The notes: generated by a model not told the origin, from the letters alone. A stretch of 22,310 bases of DNA from CAZART01 sp964487555 (GCA_964487555.1 CAZART010000089.1:1-22310); one strand, 5' to 3'; numbered from the stretch's first letter, positions 8,268-17,419 are shown. Numbers and translations: made by a program.

Positions 8268-9970
8268 CATTTGTGCTCCGAAGACTACTTGGTATTGCCC
8301 TTCTTTTTGCGATCGCCACGTTCCCGGAAAATGCCTCGGCACAGACGGTCCGGACGACGTATCAACCGACGGATGAGATCTTCGTCAACCCGGAACGTGG
8401 GTTCTACAAGCATCGTGAGGTGCAAGCCGAAGGGTCGCCTCTGACGGTAAACGATCTCCGCAGCATACGCGACGATGAAGGCATCACGCTGATTCTCCGC
8501 CTTTATTATTTGAAGTCCTTCCGGGACGAGCCGCTCAGCGAGCGCCAACTCGATCTCATGCAGCAGGACTTCGCGAGGATGCGAGAGGCGGGCGTGAAGG
8601 CCGTGCTGCGCTTTGCCTACAGCCAGTCGGAGAACCAGTCCGACGCTCCTCTGGAGACGATCATCGAGCATCTGGATCAGCTTCGGCCCATTTTCCACGC
8701 GAACAGCGACGTGATCGCGACCGTCCAGGCCGGCTTCATCGGCGCGTGGGGCGAATGGTATTACTCTTCGAACAATTTGAATACGACGTCTGCACGACGG
8801 GCCGTCACCGAGAAGATCCTGTCCGTGCTTCCCGAGAGCCGCACGGTTCAGATACGCACTCCATACTACAAGAAGGCCATCTTCAATCGGTTCACGCCGC
8901 TTCGCGCGGACGAGGCTTTCCGTCCTGATTTCTTCGCGCGGACCGGCCATCACAACGACTGCTTTCTGGCCAGTGATACGGACTACGGAACGTATGAGAA
9001 TCTGAATGCCGACAAGGCATACCTGGAGGATGATACGCGTTTCACCCCGATGGGCGGTGAGACGTGCAACCCGAACCCTCCGCGCTCGGCGTGCGGCACC
9101 GCCCTCGAGGAGCTCGCCCGCTTCCACTGGTCGTATCTGAACCGGGATTACAACAGGACGGTTCTGGGGTCGTGGACGAGCGGCGGTTGCATGGAGGACG
9201 TGCAGCGCCGTCTGGGATACCGGCTGGCGCTTCTCGAGAGCGACCTGACCTCAAGGGTTCATCCGGGCGGTGCCTTCTCGGTGGATATCGAGATCGTCAA
9301 CGACGGTTGGGCTGCGCCCTTCAATGCGCGCGGCGTGGAGCTCATACTCCGGGAACGGGGGTCCGGCCACCGATACGCGGCGGCACTCGACGAGGATGTT
9401 CGATTCTGGTCGGCGGGAGATACGACGAGCATAAACGCCGTGCTGGGTATACCGAAAGACGCCGTGTCCGGCACGTACGACGTGCTGCTCTACCTGCCGG
9501 ATGCCTCCGGAACGCTCAGAGAACGTCCGGAATATGCCATCCGCCTGGCCAATGAAGACATATGGGAGCCGAATTCCGGATACAACGATTTGAAAGCGGC
9601 CGTCACGATCGATGCCGACGCGGAAGGTGAAGCTTTCGAGGGTGAGCGCTGGTTTCAACCATATGAAATACACATCGGGGTGAGGAGCGAAAATCCCGTG
9701 GACGCGGTCGTCGGACTTTCCTCGGCGTACCCCAATCCCTTCAGAACGAGCACGAGCTTTGATATGAGCGTGACTCGCACTCAGTACGTTCAGATCGAGG
9801 CGTTCGACATTGCGGGCCGGCGCGTCTCGACGCTGCATGAGGGCGTTCTCACGCAGGACCGTCGCCACCTTTTTCATTTTGACGGGGAGCGCCTCGCCGG
9901 CGGCGTGTACATCGTGCGTGCATCGGGAGCGGACTTCGCAGAGACCCTGTCCGTGATTCTTTCGAAGTAG
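8264..9970 (+). CDS. Secreted DUF4874/DUF4832 protein with T9SS sorting domain (candidate glycoside hydrolase)
   Basis: 568 residues. The start is the ATG of an ATGA overlap with the previous gene and is followed at once by a signal peptide (1-27, ending ASAQ); an upstream in-frame extension to 8078 would bury this signal. The DUF4874-like half carries NPERGFY (42-48), MREAGVK (106-112) and AGFIGAWGEW (156-165, with E164). The DUF4832-like half carries FARTGHHND and DTRFTPMGGET. A beta-sandwich-like region follows, then a C-terminal sorting domain (about 484-568, AYPNPF... to ...LSVILSK). The GAWGEW block looks like the end of a TIM-barrel strand with a catalytic acid, as in glycoside hydrolases; the activity is inferred. 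Product should be exported across the outer membrane. A paralogue starts at 21212. Confidence 0.88.
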   Translation: MTFVLRRLLGIALLFAIATFPENASAQTVRTTYQPTDEIFVNPERGFYKHREVQAEGSPLTVNDLRSIRDDEGITLILRLYYLKSFRDEPLSERQLDLMQQDFARMREAGVKAVLRFAYSQSENQSDAPLETIIEHLDQLRPIFHANSDVIATVQAGFIGAWGEWYYSSNNLNTTSARRAVTEKILSVLPESRTVQIRTPYYKKAIFNRFTPLRADEAFRPDFFARTGHHNDCFLASDTDYGTYENLNADKAYLEDDTRFTPMGGETCNPNPPRSACGTALEELARFHWSYLNRDYNRTVLGSWTSGGCMEDVQRRLGYRLALLESDLTSRVHPGGAFSVDIEIVNDGWAAPFNARGVELILRERGSGHRYAAALDEDVRFWSAGDTTSINAVLGIPKDAVSGTYDVLLYLPDASGTLRERPEYAIRLANEDIWEPNSGYNDLKAAVTIDADAEGEAFEGERWFQPYEIHIGVRSENPVDAVVGLSSAYPNPFRTSTSFDMSVTRTQYVQIEAFDIAGRRVSTLHEGVLTQDRRHLFHFDGERLAGGVYIVRASGADFAETLSVILSK

Positions 9971-10072
9971 GGTCCGGTCGGCTTTCCGGCTTGATTTGCC
10001 CCCGCCAATAGGCGTTCTTCAAGCGCAACAGTGCCTGTGCGCTCGTAATGAAACAAGGCCTGTACGTTAAAC

Positions 10073-10102
10073 AGAAGCCGCATTCGTAAGAAGCCGCATT
10101 CG
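10073..10102 (+). repeat. Short direct repeat upstream of the DeoR-type gene
   Basis: AGAAGCCGCATTCG occurs at 10073-10086 and again at 10089-10102, a 16-base period. It lies about 60 bases before the regulator's ATG and upstream of a TAATAT (10137-10142) that could be its -10 box. It could be an operator for this gene or a chance duplication; it is unlike the TTTC-repeat element. Confidence 0.6.
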
Positions 10103-10161
10103 CTCGATCCACGGGTGATTGTCTTCGTGCCCTGAATAATATCCGACGAGGATCCATAGAT

Positions 10162-10944
10162 ATGGCGGAAAAGGCGACGGTCATTAACGCTGCTGAGCGA
10201 AGGCGGCAGTCTATTGAGTTTCTTAAAGAACGGGGCCACGTTTCCGTGGCCGAGCTCAGTGAATCCTTCGACGTATCCGAAGTCACTATTCGCAAGGACC
10301 TTCAGTATCTGGAGGAGCGGAATCTGGTTACGCGTACGCACGGGGGAGCGATGCGTACTGATTACCTCGTCCAGGATCAGACGCTCGAGGAAAAGGGTCA
10401 GAAGTATCAGGCCGAGAAGGAACGGATCGGGAAGGCGGCATCGGAGCTCATCGCGGACGGCGACAGCTTGATTCTCGATGCCGGCACCACGGTTCTACAG
10501 GTGGCACGCTTTCTGCGCGGCAAGCGGGGACTCACGGTGATGACGTCCTCCGTCACGATAGCTGCGGAAATCCTGCGTCTTCCGTCCATCGAACTGATCA
10601 TGCTCGGCGGAATCGTGCGCTCAACCTCGGCAGCCGTGGTCGGCCATTATGCCGAGGACATGGTTCGGGACCACGCCTTCCGCAAGTTCGTAATGGGCGT
10701 TGATGGATTTGACATCGAGCGGGGGCTGACCACAACCCATACGCTCGAGGCCCATTTGAACCGCGTGATGATCGAGGCTGCTATGGAGACCGTTGCCGTT
10801 CTTGACTCTTCGAAGTTCGGTCGGCGAGGACTGTGCAGCATCTGCCCCACCGACCGCGTCGACGTCGTCGTAACCGATCGAAATGCACCCGAATCCGTGG
10901 TGCGCCAGCTGCAAGAGCGTGAGATAAAGGTCATCCTGGCGTAG
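10162..10944 (+). CDS. DeoR/GlpR-family transcriptional regulator
   Basis: 260 residues, the standard length. An N-terminal DeoR helix-turn-helix (about 26-60) has the family signature VSVAELSESFDVSEVTIRKD and the wing RTHGGAM. The C-terminal sugar-phosphate sensor domain shows DAGTT (106-110), TSS (128-130), MLGG, GVDGFD..GLTT and the D-S-SKFGR element near the end. DeoR members usually repress sugar operons and are released by a phosphorylated intermediate; the AgaR subgroup controls galactosamine genes. The gene stands between the catabolic operon and the transport block. GAGGAT precedes the ATG at 10162. Five TTTC-repeat elements in the neighbouring intergenic regions are its probable targets; none is found directly upstream of the gene itself. 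Confidence 0.93.
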   Translation: MAEKATVINAAERRRQSIEFLKERGHVSVAELSESFDVSEVTIRKDLQYLEERNLVTRTHGGAMRTDYLVQDQTLEEKGQKYQAEKERIGKAASELIADGDSLILDAGTTVLQVARFLRGKRGLTVMTSSVTIAAEILRLPSIELIMLGGIVRSTSAAVVGHYAEDMVRDHAFRKFVMGVDGFDIERGLTTTHTLEAHLNRVMIEAAMETVAVLDSSKFGRRGLCSICPTDRVDVVVTDRNAPESVVRQLQEREIKVILA

Positions 10945-11091
10945 ACCGCGGGCACCGTTCTCTCTTACGATCCGCGAGTTTTCCTGCCGTGGAGCCCAGG
11001 ACTCCCATCCCATGTCCCGCGCCCACGGACGCCCGAACCTCGAGGGGCCGTAACCCACGGCACATCGGGCGAACCGTCCCGGCTTCCGAAT

Positions 11092-11114
11092 CGCCTCCAT
11101 CAGGCGCATTTTGG
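11092..11114 (+). terminator. Possible intrinsic terminator after the DeoR-type gene
   Basis: CGCCT (11092-11096) pairs with AGGCG (11102-11106) around a five-base loop, followed by CATTTTGG. The stem is short and the T-run is only four bases, so this is a weak candidate, but it stands between the regulator and the next promoter. Confidence 0.3.
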
Positions 11115-11123
11115 CCCCAGACG

Positions 11124-11140
11124 TTTCGTTTACTTTCTTT
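11124..11140 (+). promoter_or_regulatory. Putative DeoR/AgaR-type operator, site 2
   Basis: TTTCGTTTACTTTCTTT with TTTC at 11124 and 11134, 10 bases apart, followed by a further CGTTT. It lies immediately upstream of the -35 box of the DMT/TonB-block promoter, 32 bases from site 3 (about three helical turns). It fits the shared element TTTCG(C/T)TNN(C/T)TTTC. Confidence 0.65.
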
Positions 11141-11149
11141 CGTTTATGC

Positions 11150-11177
11150 TTGACATTTCGCTCTCTTTCATTAACTT
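11150..11177 (+). promoter_or_regulatory. Promoter of the DMT/TonB block with embedded operator, site 3
   Basis: A perfect TTGACA (11150-11155), a 16-base spacer and TAACTT (11172-11177); the same bases also read as TTG-N19-TAACTTG, close to the Bacteroidetes TTG/TAnnTTTG form. The operator-like TTTCGCTCTCTTTC (11156-11169) fills the spacer, so a bound protein would directly occlude RNA polymerase. This placement supports repression. Confidence 0.6.
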
Positions 11178-11261
11178 GACATTGCACACCGTCGAGGCAG
11201 CTCTCTACGATCGGTGAAGCCGCCTCTCAACACCCGGTTCTTTTCGAAAACCATATCCTTC

Positions 11262-12170
11262 ATGCAGTCGAAGCTCTGGCTCATATTTGCCGTCACCACG
11301 ACGTTGTTCTGGGGGCTGTGGGGCGCGCTGATCGAGATTCCGGAGCAGGCCGGATTTCCGGCGACGCTCGGGTACTCGGTCTGGGCGCTGACGATGATAC
11401 CGCCGGCCATTATCGCGCTCAAGCTGATCGGCTGGAAGCTTCAGTATGATCCGAAGTCGATTCTCATGGGGGCAGCCATCGGATTTCTAGGAGCCGGTGG
11501 CCAATTGATCCTGTTCCATGGACTTACGCTCGGTCCTGCGTACATCGTCTTCCCGATCATCTCGCTCTCTCCACTCGTCACCATTCTCCTCGCGCTCCTC
11601 ATCCTTAAGGAGAAGACAACGGCTCGGGGATGGCTGGGCATCGGGATGGCGGTTGTGGCCATTCCGCTTCTTGCTTATCAGCCACCGGGTAATGGTGGCA
11701 TGGAAGGACTCCTCTGGCTCGTGCTCGCTCTTGGCGTATTCCTTTTCTGGGGCGCTCAAGGGTTCATCATCAGACTGGCGAACCAGACGATGAAGGCCGA
11801 GAGCATCTTCTTCTACATGATGGCGACGGCGGTCGTACTCATTCCGGTGGCCGTCGGCATGACCGACTTCTCACAGGAGATTAACTGGGGACTTAACGGC
11901 CCGTACCTGGCCGGCGCGATTCAAGTGCTCAATTCAATCGGTGCCCTGTGCCTCGTGTTCGCCTTTCGCTACGGCAAGGCGATTATCGTCGCGCCCATGA
12001 CCAATGCGCTGGCGCCGGTGATTACCGTCGCCATATCGCTGGCGATCTACGCCGTCATTCCACATGCCGTTACCACGATCGGAATGGGGCTGGCCATCGC
12101 GGCGGCCTTCCTGATGGCCATCGAAGAAGAAACCGAGCCGGCGGCCGAGGCCGTATCGGCGGCAGGCTGA
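11262..12170 (+). CDS. DMT-superfamily (EamA) permease
   Basis: Inner-membrane protein of 302 residues from the ATG at 11262, almost entirely hydrophobic, with about ten predicted helices in two EamA-like halves. Typical marks are FWGLWGALIEIP near the N-terminus and LGPAYIVFPIISLSPLVTILLALLILKEK at the end of the first half (P and E-K pattern of EamA repeats). A GTG at 11214 is in frame and would add 16 residues; the ATG matches the usual start just before helix 1, though neither has a strong ribosome site. It heads the transport block, and the TonB receptor follows after 45 bases. Position suggests uptake of the sugar or amino sugar released in the periplasm; EamA proteins also include exporters, so direction is inferred. 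Confidence 0.85.
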   Translation: MQSKLWLIFAVTTTLFWGLWGALIEIPEQAGFPATLGYSVWALTMIPPAIIALKLIGWKLQYDPKSILMGAAIGFLGAGGQLILFHGLTLGPAYIVFPIISLSPLVTILLALLILKEKTTARGWLGIGMAVVAIPLLAYQPPGNGGMEGLLWLVLALGVFLFWGAQGFIIRLANQTMKAESIFFYMMATAVVLIPVAVGMTDFSQEINWGLNGPYLAGAIQVLNSIGALCLVFAFRYGKAIIVAPMTNALAPVITVAISLAIYAVIPHAVTTIGMGLAIAAAFLMAIEEETEPAAEAVSAAG

Positions 12171-12215
12171 ATTCGACGACGGCAGATGACGCGGATTACC
12201 TAAACGAATCGACTT

Positions 12216-15200
12216 ATGAGAACGTCACGAATTGCATGGTCCTCCTCGGCCCTTCTCGTCGTGTGCATGCTGCTCCAATCGAGCGTCTATGCGCAGCGGA
12301 CGGGCACGGTCACGGGACGTGTCACGGAAGCCGAAACTGAGGAGCCGCTCGTGGGAGCCAACGTCGTCCTCAAAGGGACCACGATAGGTGCCGTTACGGA
12401 CGAAGAGGGCTTCTACTATATCGTCAACATCTCTCCGGGTACCTACGATGTCGCGGCCTCCATGATCGGGTTTGCGACGCGAATCGTGGAGAACGTGGAC
12501 GTCCACCTGAATGAGAGCCGCACGATCCATTTCGAGATGCAAGAGCAAACGATCGAGGGCGAAGAGATCGTGGTGACAGCCTCGCCCGAAACGGTGAAAC
12601 TCGACGTCTCCTCCAGCCGCACCCTGATTACGGCAAAGAACCTCGAATCGGCGCCCGTCTCCAACTTCGAGGAGGTCATGTCCATCTATCCCGGCATCAG
12701 CCTCACGGCGGGGGCCGAGGGCACAGGGCTCGTCATTCGCGGCGGCAATATCAATGAAACGAACATCGTCGTCGACGGCCTTTCCACCCGCGACATGCGC
12801 ACGCAGCAGCCCAACACGACCCTCAATCTGACGGCCATTCGTGAGCTCGAGCTGCTCAGCGGCGGATTTACGGCGGAGCACGGCGGCATTCGATCCGGGA
12901 TGGTGAATATTGTAACCCGCGACGGAAGCATGGACCGTTACGATGCGATCGTCGACTTTCGCCTCTCTCCGCCGCAGCAGAAGCATTTCGGCCCGAGCCC
13001 TTACAGTACGGAGGGACCCTTCTGGCAGGTCTATGCCGGCCCGGATGCGATGACAGGCGTCACACAGGATATGGTCGACGACGGGAAATATCCCTTCGAA
13101 TTCATCGGATGGAACGAATTCGCACGCCAGCGTCTCGCGGACGGCAATGAGGAGACGGACATGACGCCGCAGGAAGCGCTCGAGGTCTGGAAGTGGCAGC
13201 ACCGGCCGCGCGAGTATGCAAAACGTCCGGACTACATCCTGGACATGACCGTAAGCGGTCCCGCACCGATACTGCCGAAAACGACCTTCATGGCCTCACA
13301 GCGCATCGATGATCTGCAGCTCGCCTATCCACTTAGCCGGGACAATTCAGTGTCCTCGTCGACCTTGCTGAAGCTGACGACACAGCTGGGCGGGGGGCGA
13401 AAGCTCAGTATCAACGGTGGCTATCTGGAGAAGCACGGCGTCGGGGCCAATATGTACAGCACCAGCATCGGCATCATCGACGGGACGCGGCAGGGGACGT
13501 CCTACGCAAGGAATGCCCTCGGCTGGACGAATCTCTGGCAGGATGCCGCCCTCAATCCGATCTCCGTCAAACATATCCGATCGGGCGTCCAGTACAATCA
13601 CGCCCTCAGCTCGCACACCTTCTACGAGATTGGTGCCGAGTTCACCAAGTACCGGACGCGCCAGGAGCCACAGGGCGTGCGAGACACGACGTGCATAAAG
13701 GAGATCGGGGGCCGGTGCTTCGACGAAGCACCCTTCGGCTACGTCTCGAGTGAGATCGGCAGAATTTCTGAAACGTACGACATCCTGAACGAATTTCTGA
13801 TGTCGGGCGGCGGCCGAGGGCGGGATAATTCATCCTACTGGACGCTCGGAGGGGCGTTCAGCATCACCTCCCAGCTGAACCGCATGAGCCAGGTGAAGGC
13901 GGGCCTCGACGTCGAGTTCGCCAAGTATCGGGAGCGCCGCGAAATCAATCATGAGGCGTCGACGCATTCGTTCGAGGAACGGCCGCATTACTGGACGTTC
14001 TTCAATGCCGCCCCGATCAATGCCTCGGCGTTCGTGCAAAACCGGCTGGATTTTCGCGGCATGATCGCCAATGTCGGGCTGCGGGCCGATTACATGTGGT
14101 ACGGAGAACGGGCCTACGACCTGGACTCCGACCTGATCTTCAACGAGCTGCCGTACTCACTCGCCGAATTCCGGGAGAACGATCTCTCGTTCGAGCACCT
14201 GCAGACCGGGCCTATGGTCGCAAAGCTCTACCTGAGCCCGCGCCTGGGCATCTCCCATCCGATCACGACGAGCAGCAAGGTTTACTTCAATTACGGCCAT
14301 TTCTACCAGCCGCCGGTGCTCGATCACCTCTACACCGTACGGCCGCAATCCCGCGGTGCGATTGTGCCAAATTTAGAGGCGGCCTGGCCGCGGACCATTT
14401 CCTACGAGCTCGGCTTCGAGGTGGGCGTGCGCCAAAATCTACTCGTCACGTTCTCGGGCTATTATAAGGACGTCCAGAACCAGCTCAGCCGCCAAAACAT
14501 CGTCTCCCGAGACGGCGACAACGACATTGCCACGTTTGAGAACAACAGCTATGCCGATATCCGCGGCATCGAGATGCGGATTCAGAAGGTCGCCGGGCGA
14601 TGGTTTCAGGGTTGGGGGGCGCTCGAGTACAGCACGCGGAGCACCGGTTTTACCGGCTTCCGCTACGTCTTCGAGGATCCACTGCGCGCGCGCGATCAAC
14701 GGGAGACCATCAATCAGCAGCGGCAGGATCCACGGCCTTCGATTACCGCCAACCTCACCTTTACTACGCCCGACGATTTCGGCCCCCGCGTGCTCGGAGC
14801 CCGCCTCATCGGCGGTTGGCGATTGAACGTCAACCAATCGTGGAGCGACGGCGGAGAGCATCTCATGAACCCCGACGCCCGAGTAGGCGACCGGCGCTAC
14901 GTTCCCGTGATCGACTACTGGAACACCGACGTGCAGCTTAGCAAGACGATTCGTCTGGCGGGCTCGTCCGTCGGCGTCTTCGCGCAGGTCACGAATCTCA
15001 CCAACTACCGGGGCTTTCCGAATGCTCAGAACTCAATCCGCTATCAGGAATCGCTGCGGTTCCCCTGGCATCAGGGAGATCGAAAGGGCGACGATCGCTG
15101 GGGAGACTGGGATAAGGATCACATCGATCTGGGATACCACACGTGGAACCAATTCATCAACCCCCGGCGGATCACGCTCGGAATGCGAACGAATCTGTGA
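12216..15200 (+). CDS. TonB-dependent receptor with carboxypeptidase-regulatory-like domain
   Basis: Outer-membrane active transporter of 994 residues. Signal peptide 1-27 (ending VYAQ). A carboxypeptidase-regulatory-like beta-sandwich follows at about 28-110 (GRVTEAETEEPLVGANVVL, then DEEGFYYI...PGTYDV), then a short GEEIVVTA TonB-box-like stretch, a plug domain (about 120-225, with LVIRGGNINETNIVVDG and GMVNIVTRDG), and a large beta-barrel to the C-terminus. In Bacteroidota such proteins normally pair with a SusD lipoprotein; none is adjacent, and the next gene encodes a secreted FN3-like protein instead. Probable cargo is an oligosaccharide released by the secreted enzymes of the locus. 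The final residues are TNL rather than the aromatic end common in barrels. Confidence 0.92.
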   Translation: MRTSRIAWSSSALLVVCMLLQSSVYAQRTGTVTGRVTEAETEEPLVGANVVLKGTTIGAVTDEEGFYYIVNISPGTYDVAASMIGFATRIVENVDVHLNESRTIHFEMQEQTIEGEEIVVTASPETVKLDVSSSRTLITAKNLESAPVSNFEEVMSIYPGISLTAGAEGTGLVIRGGNINETNIVVDGLSTRDMRTQQPNTTLNLTAIRELELLSGGFTAEHGGIRSGMVNIVTRDGSMDRYDAIVDFRLSPPQQKHFGPSPYSTEGPFWQVYAGPDAMTGVTQDMVDDGKYPFEFIGWNEFARQRLADGNEETDMTPQEALEVWKWQHRPREYAKRPDYILDMTVSGPAPILPKTTFMASQRIDDLQLAYPLSRDNSVSSSTLLKLTTQLGGGRKLSINGGYLEKHGVGANMYSTSIGIIDGTRQGTSYARNALGWTNLWQDAALNPISVKHIRSGVQYNHALSSHTFYEIGAEFTKYRTRQEPQGVRDTTCIKEIGGRCFDEAPFGYVSSEIGRISETYDILNEFLMSGGGRGRDNSSYWTLGGAFSITSQLNRMSQVKAGLDVEFAKYRERREINHEASTHSFEERPHYWTFFNAAPINASAFVQNRLDFRGMIANVGLRADYMWYGERAYDLDSDLIFNELPYSLAEFRENDLSFEHLQTGPMVAKLYLSPRLGISHPITTSSKVYFNYGHFYQPPVLDHLYTVRPQSRGAIVPNLEAAWPRTISYELGFEVGVRQNLLVTFSGYYKDVQNQLSRQNIVSRDGDNDIATFENNSYADIRGIEMRIQKVAGRWFQGWGALEYSTRSTGFTGFRYVFEDPLRARDQRETINQQRQDPRPSITANLTFTTPDDFGPRVLGARLIGGWRLNVNQSWSDGGEHLMNPDARVGDRRYVPVIDYWNTDVQLSKTIRLAGSSVGVFAQVTNLTNYRGFPNAQNSIRYQESLRFPWHQGDRKGDDRWGDWDKDHIDLGYHTWNQFINPRRITLGMRTNL

Positions 15201-15238
15201 GACCGATAATCGTAAAGATTCAAGAGACCGTGCAGGAA

Positions 15239-17380
15239 ATGCATAACTCCCCGATGAGAAGACTGCTGCTACTTGGCTCGCTGACAGTCGTTTGTGTCAT
15301 GACGGCGGCCGAACCGGCACTCGGGCAGCGGCGCAGCCACACCATGGGTGCCTTCGAGTACAGCATCGATGCGCAGGATATGTACAACACGAGCAGCCAG
15401 CCGGAATTTTCGTTTACCGGCACGTGGCCGCAGGACTTTCACCGCTACGGCACGATCTCGTACCACTGGAACGCCTACGCGATCGGCCGCTACACGAACG
15501 CCGACGGAGTGGAGGTCCTTCGCGAGTCGCAGCGCTGGCCGTCCAATGCCGGTTACCGCGAGCCGCCGGAATATGGTCTGAAAGAATTCCGGCGCGTGCG
15601 CCCGCCGACGACCGTCCTCGAGAAATCCGACGGTGCGATCGAGGCCGTTTCCCAGGAATTCAGCGGCGAGGTCGATCCGGACTTGCCTTCGGACGCGATG
15701 ATCGAGCTGAAGTACAAGTCGCCCCCCGCGTTCGAAGTCACCAAGCGTTCGTATTCGTTCGCCAACGCAGCGCATGACGACTACGTCATCCAGCATAATC
15801 AGTACGTAGTCACCTTCGACGCGGATGAGGACGTCGGTCCGGACCTCGGAATGGACACGACGCAAGTTCTGGAAGACATCTATTTCCTCATCGCCTACGC
15901 CTTCACGAACGTCGTGGCGACGAACATCAATCAGACTCGCTGGTACGGCGCGGCCGAGGGCGATTGGGGGGATTATGCGATGTATCCTTCAAGTCTCGTT
16001 CCGAATTCGCGTGAATTGCTCATCGGGTACGGATTTGACGGGCAGCACCCGGACATCGACCTTTTCGAGGAGGGCGGCCGCCGGTTCGATAATCGGGGAA
16101 CTCCAAGGCACGCGGTCGGCATTGTGCCGGGAACGTCCGTTTTGCCGACGGCCGAGTTTACCGCCTCAACCTACGCCGGATACGCGACGATCCATGCGGA
16201 TGTGGATGGCAGCTCGGGAACGGATGATCCGGCACAACCTCGCACGATACTAACCAACGCAGGCATCAGTAACGTGTGGGAGAGTAGGTTTGAGGGTTAT
16301 GCCACCTGGTGGGACTGGGCGGAGTCGGGTACCCGGGAGCATGCCGAGAACGTACCGGGTTGGCCCGAAGACCCTTCACAGCGACCGGGCAGCATGATTT
16401 TCAAAGCGTATGGCCCATACGACCTGGTCATGGGCGATACGGTCAATATCGTCTATGCCGTCGGCGCCGGCGGAATTTCGCGGGATGTGGCCGAGGAGAA
16501 GGGTAAAGAATGGCTGGCATGGTACCGCGGCGAAGCAGGCGCTAATTTCGACGACGCGGCCAAGAACGATCTCGTCGCGAGTGGACTCGATTCTCTGAGC
16601 CAAACCCTCGATCGGGCGAACTGGGCCTGGCATAACGACTTGAACGTGGGCAATCCGCCCACCTCACCCGACCTCATCATCACCGAGGGCCCGAATCGAA
16701 TTGCCCTCGAGTGGACGGATCTCGCGGGCCGCTTTCCCGAAGTCGCCAAATACCGCATCTATCGCAAGCGAGGCACTTTCCTGAACGACACGGACGAAGA
16801 GCTCGAGTCGGTCATCCGCATTCGAGATGACGGTCTCAAGTGGCCCGACGGCGAGCGGCGTCGATGGGAAATGATTGCCGAGGTCCCAAGTACGGAGAAT
16901 ACGTACCTCGACACGGAGGTCATCCGCGGCGAGCCGTACTACTACGGTGTCACGGCGGTCGACGACGGCACGACGAATAACGGCCTATTCCCCGGTCCTC
17001 TCGAGAGTTCGAAGTACACGAACCGGAGTCGTCAGCCGGCCTTCTCGTTCCAGCCCGGCGAAGGATCGACCGACGAGATACGAATCGTTCCGAATCCCTT
17101 CTTCGCCTCGGGCGGCGATTTTAACTTTTCCGACGAGACGAACAAGCTGCTGTTCGTCAATCTTCCGCCGTTCTGCACCATCCGCATCTTCACGGTCAGC
17201 GGAAACCTGGTGAAGATCATCGAGCATACGAGCGGCAGCGCCGACGAATCGTGGGATCAGGTCACCGACTTCAATCAGCTCGCAGCAAGTGGCGTCTACA
17301 TCATGCACGTCTCGAATGCGACCGATGCGGAGGGAAATCCGCTCCCGGAATCCATTAACAAGTTCTCGATCGTGCGGTAG
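15239..17380 (+). CDS. Secreted FN3-like protein with T9SS-like C-terminal domain
   Basis: 713 residues. The preferred start at 15239 places a signal peptide at 1-30 (MRRLLLLGSL core, ending ALGQ); an ATG at 15254 is equally plausible, while the frame's upstream extension to 15143 overlaps the receptor gene and adds no signal. Residues about 35-465 have no domain I recognise, but are rich in W, Y and G as in surface or carbohydrate-contacting proteins. A fibronectin-III-like region (about 471-600) contains NRIALEW and KYRIYRK, ending YYYGVTAVDDG. The C-terminus (614-713) begins IRIVPNPF and contains IRIFTVSGNLVKII and ASGVYIMHV, a divergent sorting domain. It takes the SusD position behind the receptor. 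Role unknown: ligand capture or cell-surface scaffold. Confidence 0.75.
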   Translation: MHNSPMRRLLLLGSLTVVCVMTAAEPALGQRRSHTMGAFEYSIDAQDMYNTSSQPEFSFTGTWPQDFHRYGTISYHWNAYAIGRYTNADGVEVLRESQRWPSNAGYREPPEYGLKEFRRVRPPTTVLEKSDGAIEAVSQEFSGEVDPDLPSDAMIELKYKSPPAFEVTKRSYSFANAAHDDYVIQHNQYVVTFDADEDVGPDLGMDTTQVLEDIYFLIAYAFTNVVATNINQTRWYGAAEGDWGDYAMYPSSLVPNSRELLIGYGFDGQHPDIDLFEEGGRRFDNRGTPRHAVGIVPGTSVLPTAEFTASTYAGYATIHADVDGSSGTDDPAQPRTILTNAGISNVWESRFEGYATWWDWAESGTREHAENVPGWPEDPSQRPGSMIFKAYGPYDLVMGDTVNIVYAVGAGGISRDVAEEKGKEWLAWYRGEAGANFDDAAKNDLVASGLDSLSQTLDRANWAWHNDLNVGNPPTSPDLIITEGPNRIALEWTDLAGRFPEVAKYRIYRKRGTFLNDTDEELESVIRIRDDGLKWPDGERRRWEMIAEVPSTENTYLDTEVIRGEPYYYGVTAVDDGTTNNGLFPGPLESSKYTNRSRQPAFSFQPGEGSTDEIRIVPNPFFASGGDFNFSDETNKLLFVNLPPFCTIRIFTVSGNLVKIIEHTSGSADESWDQVTDFNQLAASGVYIMHVSNATDAEGNPLPESINKFSIVR

Positions 17381-17419
17381 TCGACGCAAGAAACGACCTC
17401 CATAACGTATTTCAGAAAA

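Noticed and set aside
12225..13202. Minus-strand open frame (325 codons) opposite the TonB receptor N-terminus
   Set aside because: The plus strand carries the recognised regulatory-like and plug domains; the antisense product is low-complexity in R, D and V and resembles no family.
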